37,842 nt of DNA from Deltaproteobacteria bacterium (lineage in GTDB: Bacteria; SZUA-79; Acidulodesulfobacterales; Acidulodesulfobacteraceae), in the NCBI GenBank assembly GCA_023489335.1, contig JAMDCP010000003.1, positions 1 through 37,842 of the forward strand. The letters run 5' to 3'. A program made the translations under genes and the position numbers. Of this stretch, positions 7,708 through 16,079 are shown one piece after another. Within the stretch, counting starts at the first letter, position 1. Every line of letters begins with the position of its first letter. The notes below the pieces were generated by a model. The model was not told the DNA's origin. It made no database searches and saw only the letters and a program-made list of their open reading frames with translations.

Positions 7708-10700
7708 CTACCCGACTACCCTGTCCCTTCCTAAATCTTTCGCCTTATAAAGATTGTCATCTGCAACCTTTAAAAGATTATTTAAAATGTCTTCGGCCGC
7801 ACCGTTGCCGTCCGCGACTTTAGGTTCAAACGGCCCTTTTACCGACGAAACGCCCGCCGACACCGTAATACTTATACTAACATTATTTTCGAAAGCGTAT
7901 ATCTTGCTTTTAATATAATTCCTTAGTTTTTCCATAAGACCTACGGCATTTTGCTTATCCGTATCCGGCAGGATTATAACAAATTCATCCCCTCCATACC
8001 TTGTGATAATATCCTGCCCCCTCATCAGGATATGTTTTAAATCTACGGCAAATGCCGCCAGCATGCCGTCGCCTATTTGATGTCCGTAATTATCGTTGAT
8101 ATTTTTAAAGCTATCTATGTCTAAAATCGCCATGGAAACATTGGCCTTATTCCTATGCGCCCTTATAATCTCCCTTTTGGCAAACTCGTACATATATCTC
8201 CTGTTGTATATCCCCGTTAAAGGGTCGGTAATTGCAAGGTCTTTATTTGTTTCAATTAGTACCAGCTTTGCAAAAACGGGCGAAGCTATATTAATTATCT
8301 CTTTTATCAATGCGGTTGCTTCTTCCGTGAAGAAATCTTTATCCTTCGAATCGACTGTAACCGTTCCGACAACCTCGTTGCTAATTTTTAACGAAAAACA
8401 GGTATAACTGCCGTCCGTCCCATGAAATTCACAGTCATTAACCGTGTTATCCTTTCCCCCGCCTTTCCCGTCATTTTTTAAGAGCTTGCAGTTCGATAGA
8501 TAATCGTCGTAGTCGATATTATTTGTTGCCATAACCACTTTTTCCTGCCGTTTTCCATTTCCCGTGCAAATCAAATTTGTACAAATCAAAGAAGTTACGG
8601 TCTTTTTATCTATCGTATCGAATATGTTTATATGAAGCGAGGCTACCTCGCCCCCCCTTTCATTTTTTACCGAGTACAGCCCCTCCGCAAATATTTTTAA
8701 GGCATATTCAAGAGTAAAAGCCGCGGATAACTTATACGACAAATCGTTTAATAAATTAAGCTTGTTAGTCGAACCCTGCAAGTTTTTTATGTAATTTTTT
8801 GAATCCGTGATGTTTCCGAACACAAGGAGCCTGATAACTTTGTTATCTTTAGTTAAAAACAGGCTTGATTTCATGCTTAGTATTATCCCGCTTTTAAGAT
8901 TGATTTCCACGCTTTCGATTGTAGTTACATACCTGTTTTTTATATATGTTTCAAAGATATTGTAAGCAAAATTTTCCTCTTCGAAAGCCGGTTTTATATC
9001 TTCATAAAATTCATCTAAACTTATCGGGACGGAAAACTTGCCCAAATTAAAAACCTGAGCAAAGTAATCGTTGTAAAGGCCAACGACTTTATCCGTCAAA
9101 TTTATGGAAACGACCCCGAACTCGACCATCTTATTTATCAAATTTTCCCTATTTTCTAATAATCTCAAAGACGAATCCAATTTCTCGAAAAGCAGATTAT
9201 TCTCAAAATATGTGGCAAAAAGGTTTATCCCGTCCCTAAAAAATTCTAAATCTTCATTATAAAACGCCATTTTTCTTTTTATTGCGCCTGTTACCGCCAG
9301 ATACCTTTTGCCCTCCGTTCCTTCGAATGCGTAAAGAATTATGTCTCTGACGCCCATATTTTTAAAAACCTCCGTCGCAAATTCGTCATCCTGATAATCA
9401 TAGGCATCCAGCCTGTTTTCCGCAATTCTTTTTTGAATAAATAAAGTCGGGGCAGGCGCTATGGCGCTTATACCCAGGTTATAATCCCATCCCTTTGAAA
9501 ATACGGCTTCCGTAACCTCATTTTTAACCTTGTCGTAAACTATAAACTCAACAAAATCGGTTTTTAAATTATCTTCCAGATTATTTAAAAATTCTTGATT
9601 GCCAAGTTTAGCAGCCGGGCCGCCCTTTTCATACCCCGCCGTCATGGAAAATAATATTTGTTCCGCCGTTTCGGATAAAACCTGCGACCTTTTAAGGTTT
9701 TTCAGATAAGTTATTAAATATGAAACATAATTTGCCAGATTAAAAATTGCGCCGGCCTTAATACTGTCAAAAGCATCTTTCTTGCCCGAATATACCACCA
9801 GTACGCCCGTTATCCGACCATGAGCGATTAACGGAAACGCCCCGAGGGATAAAAATTTATATTCCAAAAGCCTGTCTTTATAAAGCGGAATGGTTTTGTC
9901 GCTGGAGGTATCGTTTATCACCGCATAATCCTTAGATTTTATTGCCCTTGCGGTCGGGTTTTCCGCATATTTCGAGTCGTCGTATTTAAGAATAAGGTTT
10001 TTTGTATAACTAAAATCGTTATTATAGGCGTTGATTATTTTAACATCCTTACTGCCCTCGTCTAAAACACCGAACCATGCGTAACTGTACCCCATCCTTT
10101 CCACTATTAGGTTTATAAGTTTGAGGGTTATCGAATTTACATCATCCTGCCCCGAAACGATTTTAGAAAAATAATTTACATTAGATACGATAAGGTTGTT
10201 TTCTTCCTGTTTTTCTATTATCGCGTTATTTAGAGCCGTAATAGCCTTTGCAAACTCGTAAAATTCGCTTTCCCTATTTTGATATTTGGCCGCCAAATCC
10301 TGCCTTTCCGGGTTATTCGGGTCTATTTTTTCGACGCTTTTTAAAAGGTCGTAAAACGGGTCCGAAAATTTTTTATTAACTAAGTAAAAAATCAGGATTG
10401 TAAAAATGGATAAACCGATGAAAAAAAGTATCGGAATATAAAGTTTCGAAAGATACCGGAACCATCTGTATTTTTCTATTCCTGAGCCTAAAATTCCTAT
10501 TATCCTGCCGTTATAGTTTTTTATCGGTTTATTGTATATATAAAATGGGATGCCGTTTGCGGTTACGGATGTATAAATGCTTGCGCCGCTTTTTAAAACT
10601 AAGAGCTGTTTTTTAACGGCGCTCTGGCCTAAACCCACATACTTATTGTTTTTAACGGTTGAAACCGCCGACCTCCTCGTCCCGTAATAGACGCCCAAAT

Positions 10701-11280
10701 TCACCGCCATATGATTTTTTAGGACTAGGCTTCTCAAATAATCGCTGGTTATATGCTTATTCAATATAATTATGAACCCGGTTTTATTATGTATCAGCCA
10801 GTAAATTACCCTGAGTTCGATAAGCCTGTCCGATTTATCCCTCCCAAACCCGGTAAATATATGCCTGTTTTTTGCTGAAACAATCCCTGAAAACCTATAA
10901 TAGTTATAGTAGCTTAATCTTTTTACTTTATTATCATATTTATATTTAAATTTTTTTAAATAGGCGGCTCGTCCGTTTTTTATCCTTATAAGTACAATGC
11001 TCGACATCTCTTTCGAAGGCAAGAGCTTTTGTATAAACAGGCTTTTAAAGTTATGGGCGACAATGTCGTTAGCCTTTTCGAGCATATAATTCCTCTCGTG
11101 GATAAACTCCATTTCGCCGGTCATTAACCCTGACTTTAACTGCTCCCTTAAAGATTTACGGCTATACAGCGCAATATAATGGACGGCTAAAAATATGCCT
11201 ATCGAAAAAACAATAAGGTTCGATATGATAAAAAGAAAATATATTTTAAATTTTATGGAATTAATATTTATTCTTAACAT
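7708..11280 (-). CDS. Large membrane diguanylate cyclase (sensor-GAF/PAS-GGDEF)
   Basis: A 1190-residue signalling protein. A first membrane helix at about residues 10-33 and a second at about 277-300 enclose a roughly 240-residue extracytoplasmic sensor, probably Cache-like. The cytoplasmic side begins with a HAMP-like linker, then GAF-like regions (about 385-535 and 545-700), a PAS-like region (about 705-830) and another GAF-like region (about 840-1005). The C-terminal GGDEF domain (about 1015-1190) has an intact active site, GGDEF at 1096-1100. It also has a product-inhibition I-site RGQD at 1087-1090, exactly five residues upstream. It should therefore make cyclic di-GMP under feedback control. 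AAAGGAAA precedes the ATG. GAF/PAS assignments rest on size and pattern only. Confidence 0.88.
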   Translation of the reverse strand: MLRININSIKFKIYFLFIISNLIVFSIGIFLAVHYIALYSRKSLREQLKSGLMTGEMEFIHERNYMLEKANDIVAHNFKSLFIQKLLPSKEMSSIVLIRIKNGRAAYLKKFKYKYDNKVKRLSYYNYYRFSGIVSAKNRHIFTGFGRDKSDRLIELRVIYWLIHNKTGFIIILNKHITSDYLRSLVLKNHMAVNLGVYYGTRRSAVSTVKNNKYVGLGQSAVKKQLLVLKSGASIYTSVTANGIPFYIYNKPIKNYNGRIIGILGSGIEKYRWFRYLSKLYIPILFFIGLSIFTILIFYLVNKKFSDPFYDLLKSVEKIDPNNPERQDLAAKYQNRESEFYEFAKAITALNNAIIEKQEENNLIVSNVNYFSKIVSGQDDVNSITLKLINLIVERMGYSYAWFGVLDEGSKDVKIINAYNNDFSYTKNLILKYDDSKYAENPTARAIKSKDYAVINDTSSDKTIPLYKDRLLEYKFLSLGAFPLIAHGRITGVLVVYSGKKDAFDSIKAGAIFNLANYVSYLITYLKNLKRSQVLSETAEQILFSMTAGYEKGGPAAKLGNQEFLNNLEDNLKTDFVEFIVYDKVKNEVTEAVFSKGWDYNLGISAIAPAPTLFIQKRIAENRLDAYDYQDDEFATEVFKNMGVRDIILYAFEGTEGKRYLAVTGAIKRKMAFYNEDLEFFRDGINLFATYFENNLLFEKLDSSLRLLENRENLINKMVEFGVVSINLTDKVVGLYNDYFAQVFNLGKFSVPISLDEFYEDIKPAFEEENFAYNIFETYIKNRYVTTIESVEINLKSGIILSMKSSLFLTKDNKVIRLLVFGNITDSKNYIKNLQGSTNKLNLLNDLSYKLSAAFTLEYALKIFAEGLYSVKNERGGEVASLHINIFDTIDKKTVTSLICTNLICTGNGKRQEKVVMATNNIDYDDYLSNCKLLKNDGKGGGKDNTVNDCEFHGTDGSYTCFSLKISNEVVGTVTVDSKDKDFFTEEATALIKEIINIASPVFAKLVLIETNKDLAITDPLTGIYNRRYMYEFAKREIIRAHRNKANVSMAILDIDSFKNINDNYGHQIGDGMLAAFAVDLKHILMRGQDIITRYGGDEFVIILPDTDKQNAVGLMEKLRNYIKSKIYAFENNVSISITVSAGVSSVKGPFEPKVADGNGAAEDILNNLLKVADDNLYKAKDLGRDRVVG

Positions 11281-11390
11281 ATTTTTTATTTCCTTTTAAT
11301 TCAATTCATATCGTTTTGAATAGCATTATCTATATTATATCTTATTTTATCTTTATTAATAATATACGACAATGTTGTTTTATCTTTAAA

Positions 11391-11419
11391 TTGCATTTTA
11401 TTTTTAATTTATGTAAAAT
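11391..11419 (+). promoter_or_regulatory. Candidate promoter of the IclR-family gene
   Basis: TTGCAT (11391-11396), a 17-base spacer and TAAAAT (11414-11419) in the divergent gap between the diguanylate cyclase and the regulator. A good TATAAT for the opposite strand also lies at 11334-11339, with only a weak -35 box. Confidence 0.4.
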
Positions 11420-11477
11420 TAGAATAAATTATATTTTTAAATAAATTAAAACAAAAATAAATGGGTGAAAAGGGGAT

Positions 11478-12314
11478 ATGCGGGCAAAAAGTAAAATGGA
11501 TATAAAAGATACCATTCATAAAAAAAAGGATAAAGCAAGCTACATCATTAAAACCGTTTTAAATTCACTGGAACTCTTAGAGGCTTTTAAGGGAGAAAAA
11601 CCGGAACTCGGCGTCAGCGAATTAAGCAAAATCCTCAAGCTTCACAAAAACAAGATTTTCAGGCTTCTTGCAACATTAGAACACATGGGATACATCGAAC
11701 AGGACCCTTTTACGGAAAACTACCGCTTAGGATTAAAAAGCCTGGAACTCGGACAATCCTTTATTCACCATTTAAGATTATTAAGCATCGCAAAACCCGT
11801 GCTTAGGGAATTAGTGGATAAAATTAAGGAATCGGCTTATGTGGGGGTTATAAGGGAAAAAAATGTTATTTATCTCGATATAGTCGAAGCCGACCAGGTA
11901 TTAAAGGTTGCTTCGAGGGTCGGAAACATGCTTCCGATTTATGCCACGGCTATAGGGAAATCCCAGATAGCTTTTGAATCGAAAGATTCCATAGAAAAGC
12001 TCTTACCCGATAAACTTAATGCATTTACAAAAAACACTATAACCGATAAGGAAAATTTATTTAAAGAATTGGAAAAAATAAAAAAGCAGGGGTATGCGAT
12101 AGACAACGAAGAGCTTGACGAGGGTATTATATGCGTCGGCGCGCCTTTAAGGGACTATACCACCCATATCATCGGCGGCATATCGATATCTGCGCCAGTA
12201 ATAAGGACATCGCCGGAAAAACTTAAAAACCTGATTATACCCCTTACGATTGAAGCGAGCAATACTATTTCGGGAAAACTCGGCTACGAAATCGGGAAAA
12301 AATATTCGGAATAA
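11478..12314 (+). CDS. IclR-family transcriptional regulator
   Basis: A 278-residue protein with the IclR arrangement. An N-terminal winged helix-turn-helix occupies about residues 25-85 (GVSELSKILKLHKNKIFRLL, then GYIEQD and YRLGLKSLELG). It is followed by the GAF-like effector domain, with the family motif region DEELDEGIICVGAPL at about 213-227. These proteins usually control catabolic genes in response to a small aromatic or organic acid, but the ligand is not evident here and no catabolic genes adjoin it. It is divergent from the large diguanylate cyclase. Start choice is uncertain: GGGG lies only two bases before the ATG at 11478, and another in-frame ATG follows at 11496. Confidence 0.9.
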   Translation: MRAKSKMDIKDTIHKKKDKASYIIKTVLNSLELLEAFKGEKPELGVSELSKILKLHKNKIFRLLATLEHMGYIEQDPFTENYRLGLKSLELGQSFIHHLRLLSIAKPVLRELVDKIKESAYVGVIREKNVIYLDIVEADQVLKVASRVGNMLPIYATAIGKSQIAFESKDSIEKLLPDKLNAFTKNTITDKENLFKELEKIKKQGYAIDNEELDEGIICVGAPLRDYTTHIIGGISISAPVIRTSPEKLKNLIIPLTIEASNTISGKLGYEIGKKYSE

Positions 12315-12322
12315 TCCCCAAT

Positions 12323-12351
12323 TTGAATTTTCACGACTTTTAGGTTATAAT
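12323..12351 (+). promoter_or_regulatory. Promoter of the 88-residue protein gene
   Basis: TTGAAT (12323-12328), a 17-base spacer and perfect TATAAT (12346-12351). Transcription would start near 12358, giving a leader of about 100 bases that opens with a stem-loop. Confidence 0.6.
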
Positions 12352-12358
12352 ACATCAT

Positions 12359-12401
12359 ACAGGCATTAATCATTTAGCAAATATTAATTTTGCTTGCCTG
12401 T
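12359..12401 (+). promoter_or_regulatory. Stem-loop at the 5' end of a leader RNA
   Basis: ACAGGCA (12359-12365) pairs with TGCCTGT (12395-12401), and inside this AGCAAA pairs with TTTGCT. The outer stem begins at the predicted transcription start. It could stabilise the mRNA 5' end or bind a regulator; no known riboswitch family is recognised. Confidence 0.4.
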
Positions 12402-12459
12402 TGTGCAGGTTTTATTCTATTCAATCAAAAAAAATATAAAATATACGGAGGATTAAAAA

Positions 12460-12726
12460 ATGCTTTTAAAAGACGAGAAATCCTTTAGAGAAAAGAGGTC
12501 CGAATTCAGGCACAGGGTTGTTGACGCAATATACGATAGAATCCCCGCAGATGTCGTCGAGCATTTGGGAAATGCCAATAAAGAAATGGTTTTTGCGCTC
12601 GAAGGTGTTTTAAATAGCTTTGTTAAAAGAATAGACAACAGAATCGAAAGGACAAAAGCGCGCCACTCCAAGCTCGACAGCGGTGAAAACCCCGATGAAG
12701 CCGGCGAAGAAAATGAAGAAGATTAA
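12460..12726 (+). CDS. Small acidic-tailed protein of unknown function
   Basis: An 88-residue protein with an excellent ribosome-binding site (GGAGG, seven bases before ATG), its own TTGAAT-17-TATAAT promoter and a hairpin terminator after it, so it is very likely expressed. The body is predicted helical and charged (residues 1-70). The last 15 residues are mostly Glu and Asp. It has no signal peptide or membrane helix and should be cytoplasmic. I do not recognise the family. The charged helical body with an acidic tail would suit a small protein-binding or DNA-mimic role, but that is speculation. Confidence 0.8.
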   Translation: MLLKDEKSFREKRSEFRHRVVDAIYDRIPADVVEHLGNANKEMVFALEGVLNSFVKRIDNRIERTKARHSKLDSGENPDEAGEENEED

Positions 12727-12731
12727 AACGA

Positions 12732-12786
12732 CAAAACGCTTTTAAATTAAGGCGTTGGAAAACTCCTTAAAAATAAAAGCGTTTTG
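12732..12786. terminator. Bidirectional hairpin terminator
   Basis: CAAAACGCTTTTA (12732-12744) pairs with TAAAAGCGTTTTG (12774-12786), with inner TTAAGG/CCTTAA pairing. It lies between the convergent 88-residue and 20-codon genes and has A/T runs in both arms, so it may stop transcription from both sides. Confidence 0.6.
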
Positions 12787-12818
12787 CCGCAAGACGATCC
12801 AAAAACGCAAACCTTTCC

Positions 12819-12881
12819 TTATTTGCCTTTTTCTTTTGCCGGTTTGCTTTTAGATGTAGATTTTTTTGAAGCACAAGCCAT
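12819..12881 (-). CDS. 20-residue basic peptide gene
   Basis: ATG at 12881 on the minus strand opens a 20-codon frame encoding MACASKKSTSKSKPAKEKGK, ending in TAA. It is preceded five bases upstream by GGAGGTGAT, the longest Shine-Dalgarno match seen in the window. Nine of twenty residues are basic or paired Ser/Lys repeats, resembling the lysine-rich tails of histone-like proteins. A TATACT box at 12956-12961 could be its -10 element, though no clear -35 box is seen. The hairpin at 12732-12786 would end its transcript. No family is recognised. The alternative is that the region is a leader with a fortuitous frame. Confidence 0.55.
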   Translation of the reverse strand: MACASKKSTSKSKPAKEKGK

Positions 12882-13045
12882 TTTAATCACCTCCGTAAGC
12901 CTTTATAAATTAAACGGTTAATTTCCAAATATCTTTAATCGTTTACATTAATTAAAGTATATCATAATTAAAATTAAAAAAATGTTTTTAACAAAATTTT
13001 TAATAAAATAATTATATTAATTTCTAAATCGGGATCTGGGTTAAT

Positions 13046-14710
13046 TTAAACCTCGGTTATCATCGGGAAAATAAAGGGGTGCCTGTCTATCGTCTTATTC
13101 AGATATTTCTTTAGGGCCTTCCTGATGTCATCCTTAACTTTAACCCAATCGATATTGTCATACTTCTGGTTTTCCTCAATAACATGGACTACTAACTTAT
13201 GAAGCGTTTCGTTTAACTCTTTAAAATAATCCTCGAAGACAAAGCCTTTTGAGACGATTTCGGGGCCTGATATTATGCTCGATGTTTTAGCATCTACGAC
13301 AAGTAAAACTATAATCATCCCGTTTTCCGAAAGATGCGCCCTTTCCTTTAAGGTGCGGGTTCCGACATCGCCGATACCTTTTCCGTCGACAAAAATGCGG
13401 CCGGCATAAACATGCTCATCCGCATAACATTCCTTATCTTCCGTAAATACAAGGCTGTTGCCGTTTTCCAGAACAAAAACATTGCCCGCCGGAATGCCCG
13501 CGCTTACGGCAAGTTTTTTATGCTGGTATAAATGCTTTAATTCCCCGTGCACCGGAATAAAATATTTCGGCTTTACTATATTTATCATAAGTTTAAGCTC
13601 TTCTTTGCTTGCATGGCCGGATACGTGGATTTCGGATATGTTTTCGTAATAAACTTCGGCGCCCCTTTTATAAAGGTTGTTTATAATTTTTGATATGGCT
13701 TTTTCATTTCCGGGAATAAATTTCGAAGATAAAAGGACGAGGTCGCCAGGCTTGATTTTTATATATTTGTGGTCATCTACGGATATTCTCGAAAGCGCGG
13801 ACATTGCTTCGCCCTGCGTTCCAGTCGTTAATATTAAAAGCTCATCCGGCTTATAATAATCAATTGTCTCCTCGTCTATTAAAATATCCTCCGGAATTTT
13901 TAAATACCCCAACTTCCTTGCGACTTTGGTATATGTAAGAAGGCTTCTTCCGCTGAATATGACCTTTTTGTTAAATTCTACGGCAAGGGAAAGAAGTTCG
14001 GAAATCCTGTGTATGTTTGACGCAAAAAGGGCTACTATAACCCTTCCGCTATGGTCGCGAAAAATATTTCTGAATGTTTTTTTTATATCGTTTTCCGATA
14101 TCGTAAACCCTTCCTTTTCTATATTTGTCGAATCGGAAAATAACGCCAGAACGCCGTTATCTCCATAATGGGCAATTCTGTTAATGTCGGTTACGGAGTT
14201 TTTATCCAAGGTCTGGTCTATCTTAAAATCGCCCGTATGTATTATGGTTCCAACCGGGGTTTTGATGGCAAGGCTCGCCCCGTCGATTATCGAGTGCGCT
14301 ACCCTTATAAACTCGATTTCAAAATCTCCCAGCGTAATAGAATTACCTGTCTTTACGGTAAATAGCGATACTTTAAAAGGCAAATCGTGTTCTTTTAATT
14401 TTTCTTCAAGTATTCCGAGGGTGAAAGGCGTGCCGAATATAGGAAGGTTAAGCTCCCTTAATATGTAAGGTATGGCGCCGATGTGGTCTTCATGCCCGTG
14501 GGTTAAAACAATTCCCCTTATTTTCCGTTTTTTCTCGGGGTCGTATAAATACCTTACATCGGGAATAACCATATCTATTCCGAGCATATAATCCTCGGGA
14601 AACATAATTCCCGAATCGACTATTATAATATCTTTTTCGGTCTCGTAAACCATCATATTGAGGCCGATCTCACCGAGTCCGCCAAGCGGTATTGCTTTTA
14701 ACCTTTCCAT
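13046..14710 (-). CDS. rnj: Ribonuclease J
   Basis: A 554-residue metallo-beta-lactamase/beta-CASP ribonuclease, the full family length. The metal site HGHEDHIG is at residues 71-78, preceded by the typical opening RLKAIPLGGLGEIG and followed by later metal ligands in HTGDFKID, the beta-CASP region, and HVSGHAS. The C-terminal domain is present. RNase J trims and degrades mRNA from the 5' end and matures rRNA. The only Shine-Dalgarno match, AAGGAGAT (14732-14739), is 21 bases from the ATG and no other in-frame start codon lies between. The start is still right on homology grounds, so initiation here may be unusual. It lies downstream of plsC on the same strand. Confidence 0.95.
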   Translation of the reverse strand: MERLKAIPLGGLGEIGLNMMVYETEKDIIIVDSGIMFPEDYMLGIDMVIPDVRYLYDPEKKRKIRGIVLTHGHEDHIGAIPYILRELNLPIFGTPFTLGILEEKLKEHDLPFKVSLFTVKTGNSITLGDFEIEFIRVAHSIIDGASLAIKTPVGTIIHTGDFKIDQTLDKNSVTDINRIAHYGDNGVLALFSDSTNIEKEGFTISENDIKKTFRNIFRDHSGRVIVALFASNIHRISELLSLAVEFNKKVIFSGRSLLTYTKVARKLGYLKIPEDILIDEETIDYYKPDELLILTTGTQGEAMSALSRISVDDHKYIKIKPGDLVLLSSKFIPGNEKAISKIINNLYKRGAEVYYENISEIHVSGHASKEELKLMINIVKPKYFIPVHGELKHLYQHKKLAVSAGIPAGNVFVLENGNSLVFTEDKECYADEHVYAGRIFVDGKGIGDVGTRTLKERAHLSENGMIIVLLVVDAKTSSIISGPEIVSKGFVFEDYFKELNETLHKLVVHVIEENQKYDNIDWVKVKDDIRKALKKYLNKTIDRHPFIFPMITEV

Positions 14711-14794
14711 ATAAGTGAACTTAAGACTTAAATCTCCTTTTAAAAAATTATTTAATATAGATTATACACTAAAATGATTTAATTTTTGTATCTT

Positions 14795-15535
14795 TTAAAC
14801 TGCTTCCCCAATTTTTTTTTCAATATTTAGAATAAAATCTTCGTCCGATTTTATTCCTTTAGTATCCGCCGCATTTACATTTATTTGATTTAATATCGTA
14901 AGTTTTACGGGATTTTTTGGATAAATCATAATCGACCCCTTTTTTAATATATCGTAAGTTCCATTTATTGCAACAGGAAGTATATAATCGCTGCTTATAA
15001 TTAGTTTATTAAGCCCGCCCTTTTTAAAACTTGAAAGCTTTCCGTCGTTTGAGCGGGTGCCTTCCGGAAAAATCAAAATGGACCAATTTTTATCTGTTTT
15101 TAATGTCGGCGTTAAATTTCGAACGGTTTTAAGCGCGCTTTTAAGGTTCTTTCTATCGAGCGGGATATAGCCGAGCCTTTTCATCGACCAGCCCAAAAAT
15201 GGGATTTTAAAAAGGGACGCTTTTGCGATAAATTTGAAATTTAAATCTAAACAGGCAAGCAGAACAAATATGTCGAAATAGCTTTGATGATTAGAAACAA
15301 TTAAGTAGGATTTCGAAGGGTCGGCATTCTCTATGCCGCTAATATCAACTTTAATTCCTAAGAGTTTAATTATTGTTTTTCCCCATAGCCTTGCAACTTT
15401 TTGGGTATTTTCGGCGCTGCCGAAAAGCGAAACGAAAATTGCGGCGGCGGCAAAAAAGATTGTGCAGGTTATTATTATAGCCCAGGACTTAATGCTGACG
15501 GCTATATCTTTAATCTCTTTTATTAACTCTACCAT
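14795..15535 (-). CDS. plsC: 1-acyl-sn-glycerol-3-phosphate acyltransferase
   Basis: A 246-residue membrane acyltransferase of the PlsC family, which adds the second acyl chain to form phosphatidic acid in phospholipid synthesis. The catalytic NHxxxxD motif is at residues 82-88 (NHQSYFD), and the substrate motif PEGTRS is at 157-162. A hydrophobic segment at about 17-40 anchors it in the inner membrane. Its ATG overlaps the stop of the preceding small secreted-protein gene by one base (TAATG), so the two are translationally coupled. The next gene on the strand is RNase J, 84 bases on. Confidence 0.93.
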   Translation of the reverse strand: MVELIKEIKDIAVSIKSWAIIITCTIFFAAAAIFVSLFGSAENTQKVARLWGKTIIKLLGIKVDISGIENADPSKSYLIVSNHQSYFDIFVLLACLDLNFKFIAKASLFKIPFLGWSMKRLGYIPLDRKNLKSALKTVRNLTPTLKTDKNWSILIFPEGTRSNDGKLSSFKKGGLNKLIISSDYILPVAINGTYDILKKGSIMIYPKNPVKLTILNQINVNAADTKGIKSDEDFILNIEKKIGEAV

Positions 15536-15924
15536 TAGAAAAAAACTTCGTTAATCTCGGTTGCGACTAACTGCCCGCTCGCATTTTCGACGGCGGAGAT
15601 AGACACGGTTTCCCCTTTAGTGAAGGATGAACAGGAAACGGTTTGCATATTCATCATGCTTCCGCCGGACATGGGAGCCTTGCATACGGTTGAACCTGTA
15701 ATAATGCAGGTTACGCCGTTATAAAGGGTTATGGACGAACTGCTTATATTTTTAATCATGCCGGCATATGAAAGTCCCGGGGCAGGTTTGCTTAATGCGG
15801 GACTACTTGTATTTGTCCCTGCCGCAAAGGCGGCAGTCCATTTTAAGCCCGAAATAGAAAGACTAATCATTATAAATAAAATAACAAGTAATATTATCAA
15901 AAATCTTTTTTTCGCAAGTATCAT
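15535..15924 (-). CDS. Small secreted protein, DUF5666-like
   Basis: A 129-residue protein with a signal peptide (basic start, hydrophobic stretch at about 7-26, then an AFAAG cleavage region near 34). The mature part is about 95 residues and appears to be a small beta barrel. The pattern G-x-I, ITLYNG, FTKGETVSI and GQLVATEI resembles DUF5666-type periplasmic domains, though that is a pattern judgement. Two cysteines flank the central strand and could form a disulfide. AAGGAGC precedes the ATG. It is coupled to plsC by a one-base overlap, which suggests an envelope role but does not define one. Confidence 0.7.
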   Translation of the reverse strand: MILAKKRFLIILLVILFIMISLSISGLKWTAAFAAGTNTSSPALSKPAPGLSYAGMIKNISSSSITLYNGVTCIITGSTVCKAPMSGGSMMNMQTVSCSSFTKGETVSISAVENASGQLVATEINEVFF

Positions 15925-16004
15925 TTTGCTCCTTCCTTATTAATTATAAATTATACTATATTTTTAGAAAATAAATAAATCAGGTACATTTAATTCCTTT
16001 AGCA

Positions 16005-16065
16005 CCCCCATTCCCCTTTTTTAAAAGTGGTGTCAGTCCGCCGCAAGCGGACTGACGGGGTATTT
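16005..16065. repeat. Half copy of the AAATACCCCGTC hairpin element
   Basis: A C-rich arm, then perfect stem GTCAGTCCGC (16032-16041) / GCGGACTGAC (16047-16056), then the boundary GACGGGGTATTT (16054-16065). It lies just after the pilY1 stop and may also act as its terminator. Confidence 0.75.
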
Positions 16066-16079
16066 AAAAGGGAAATGAT

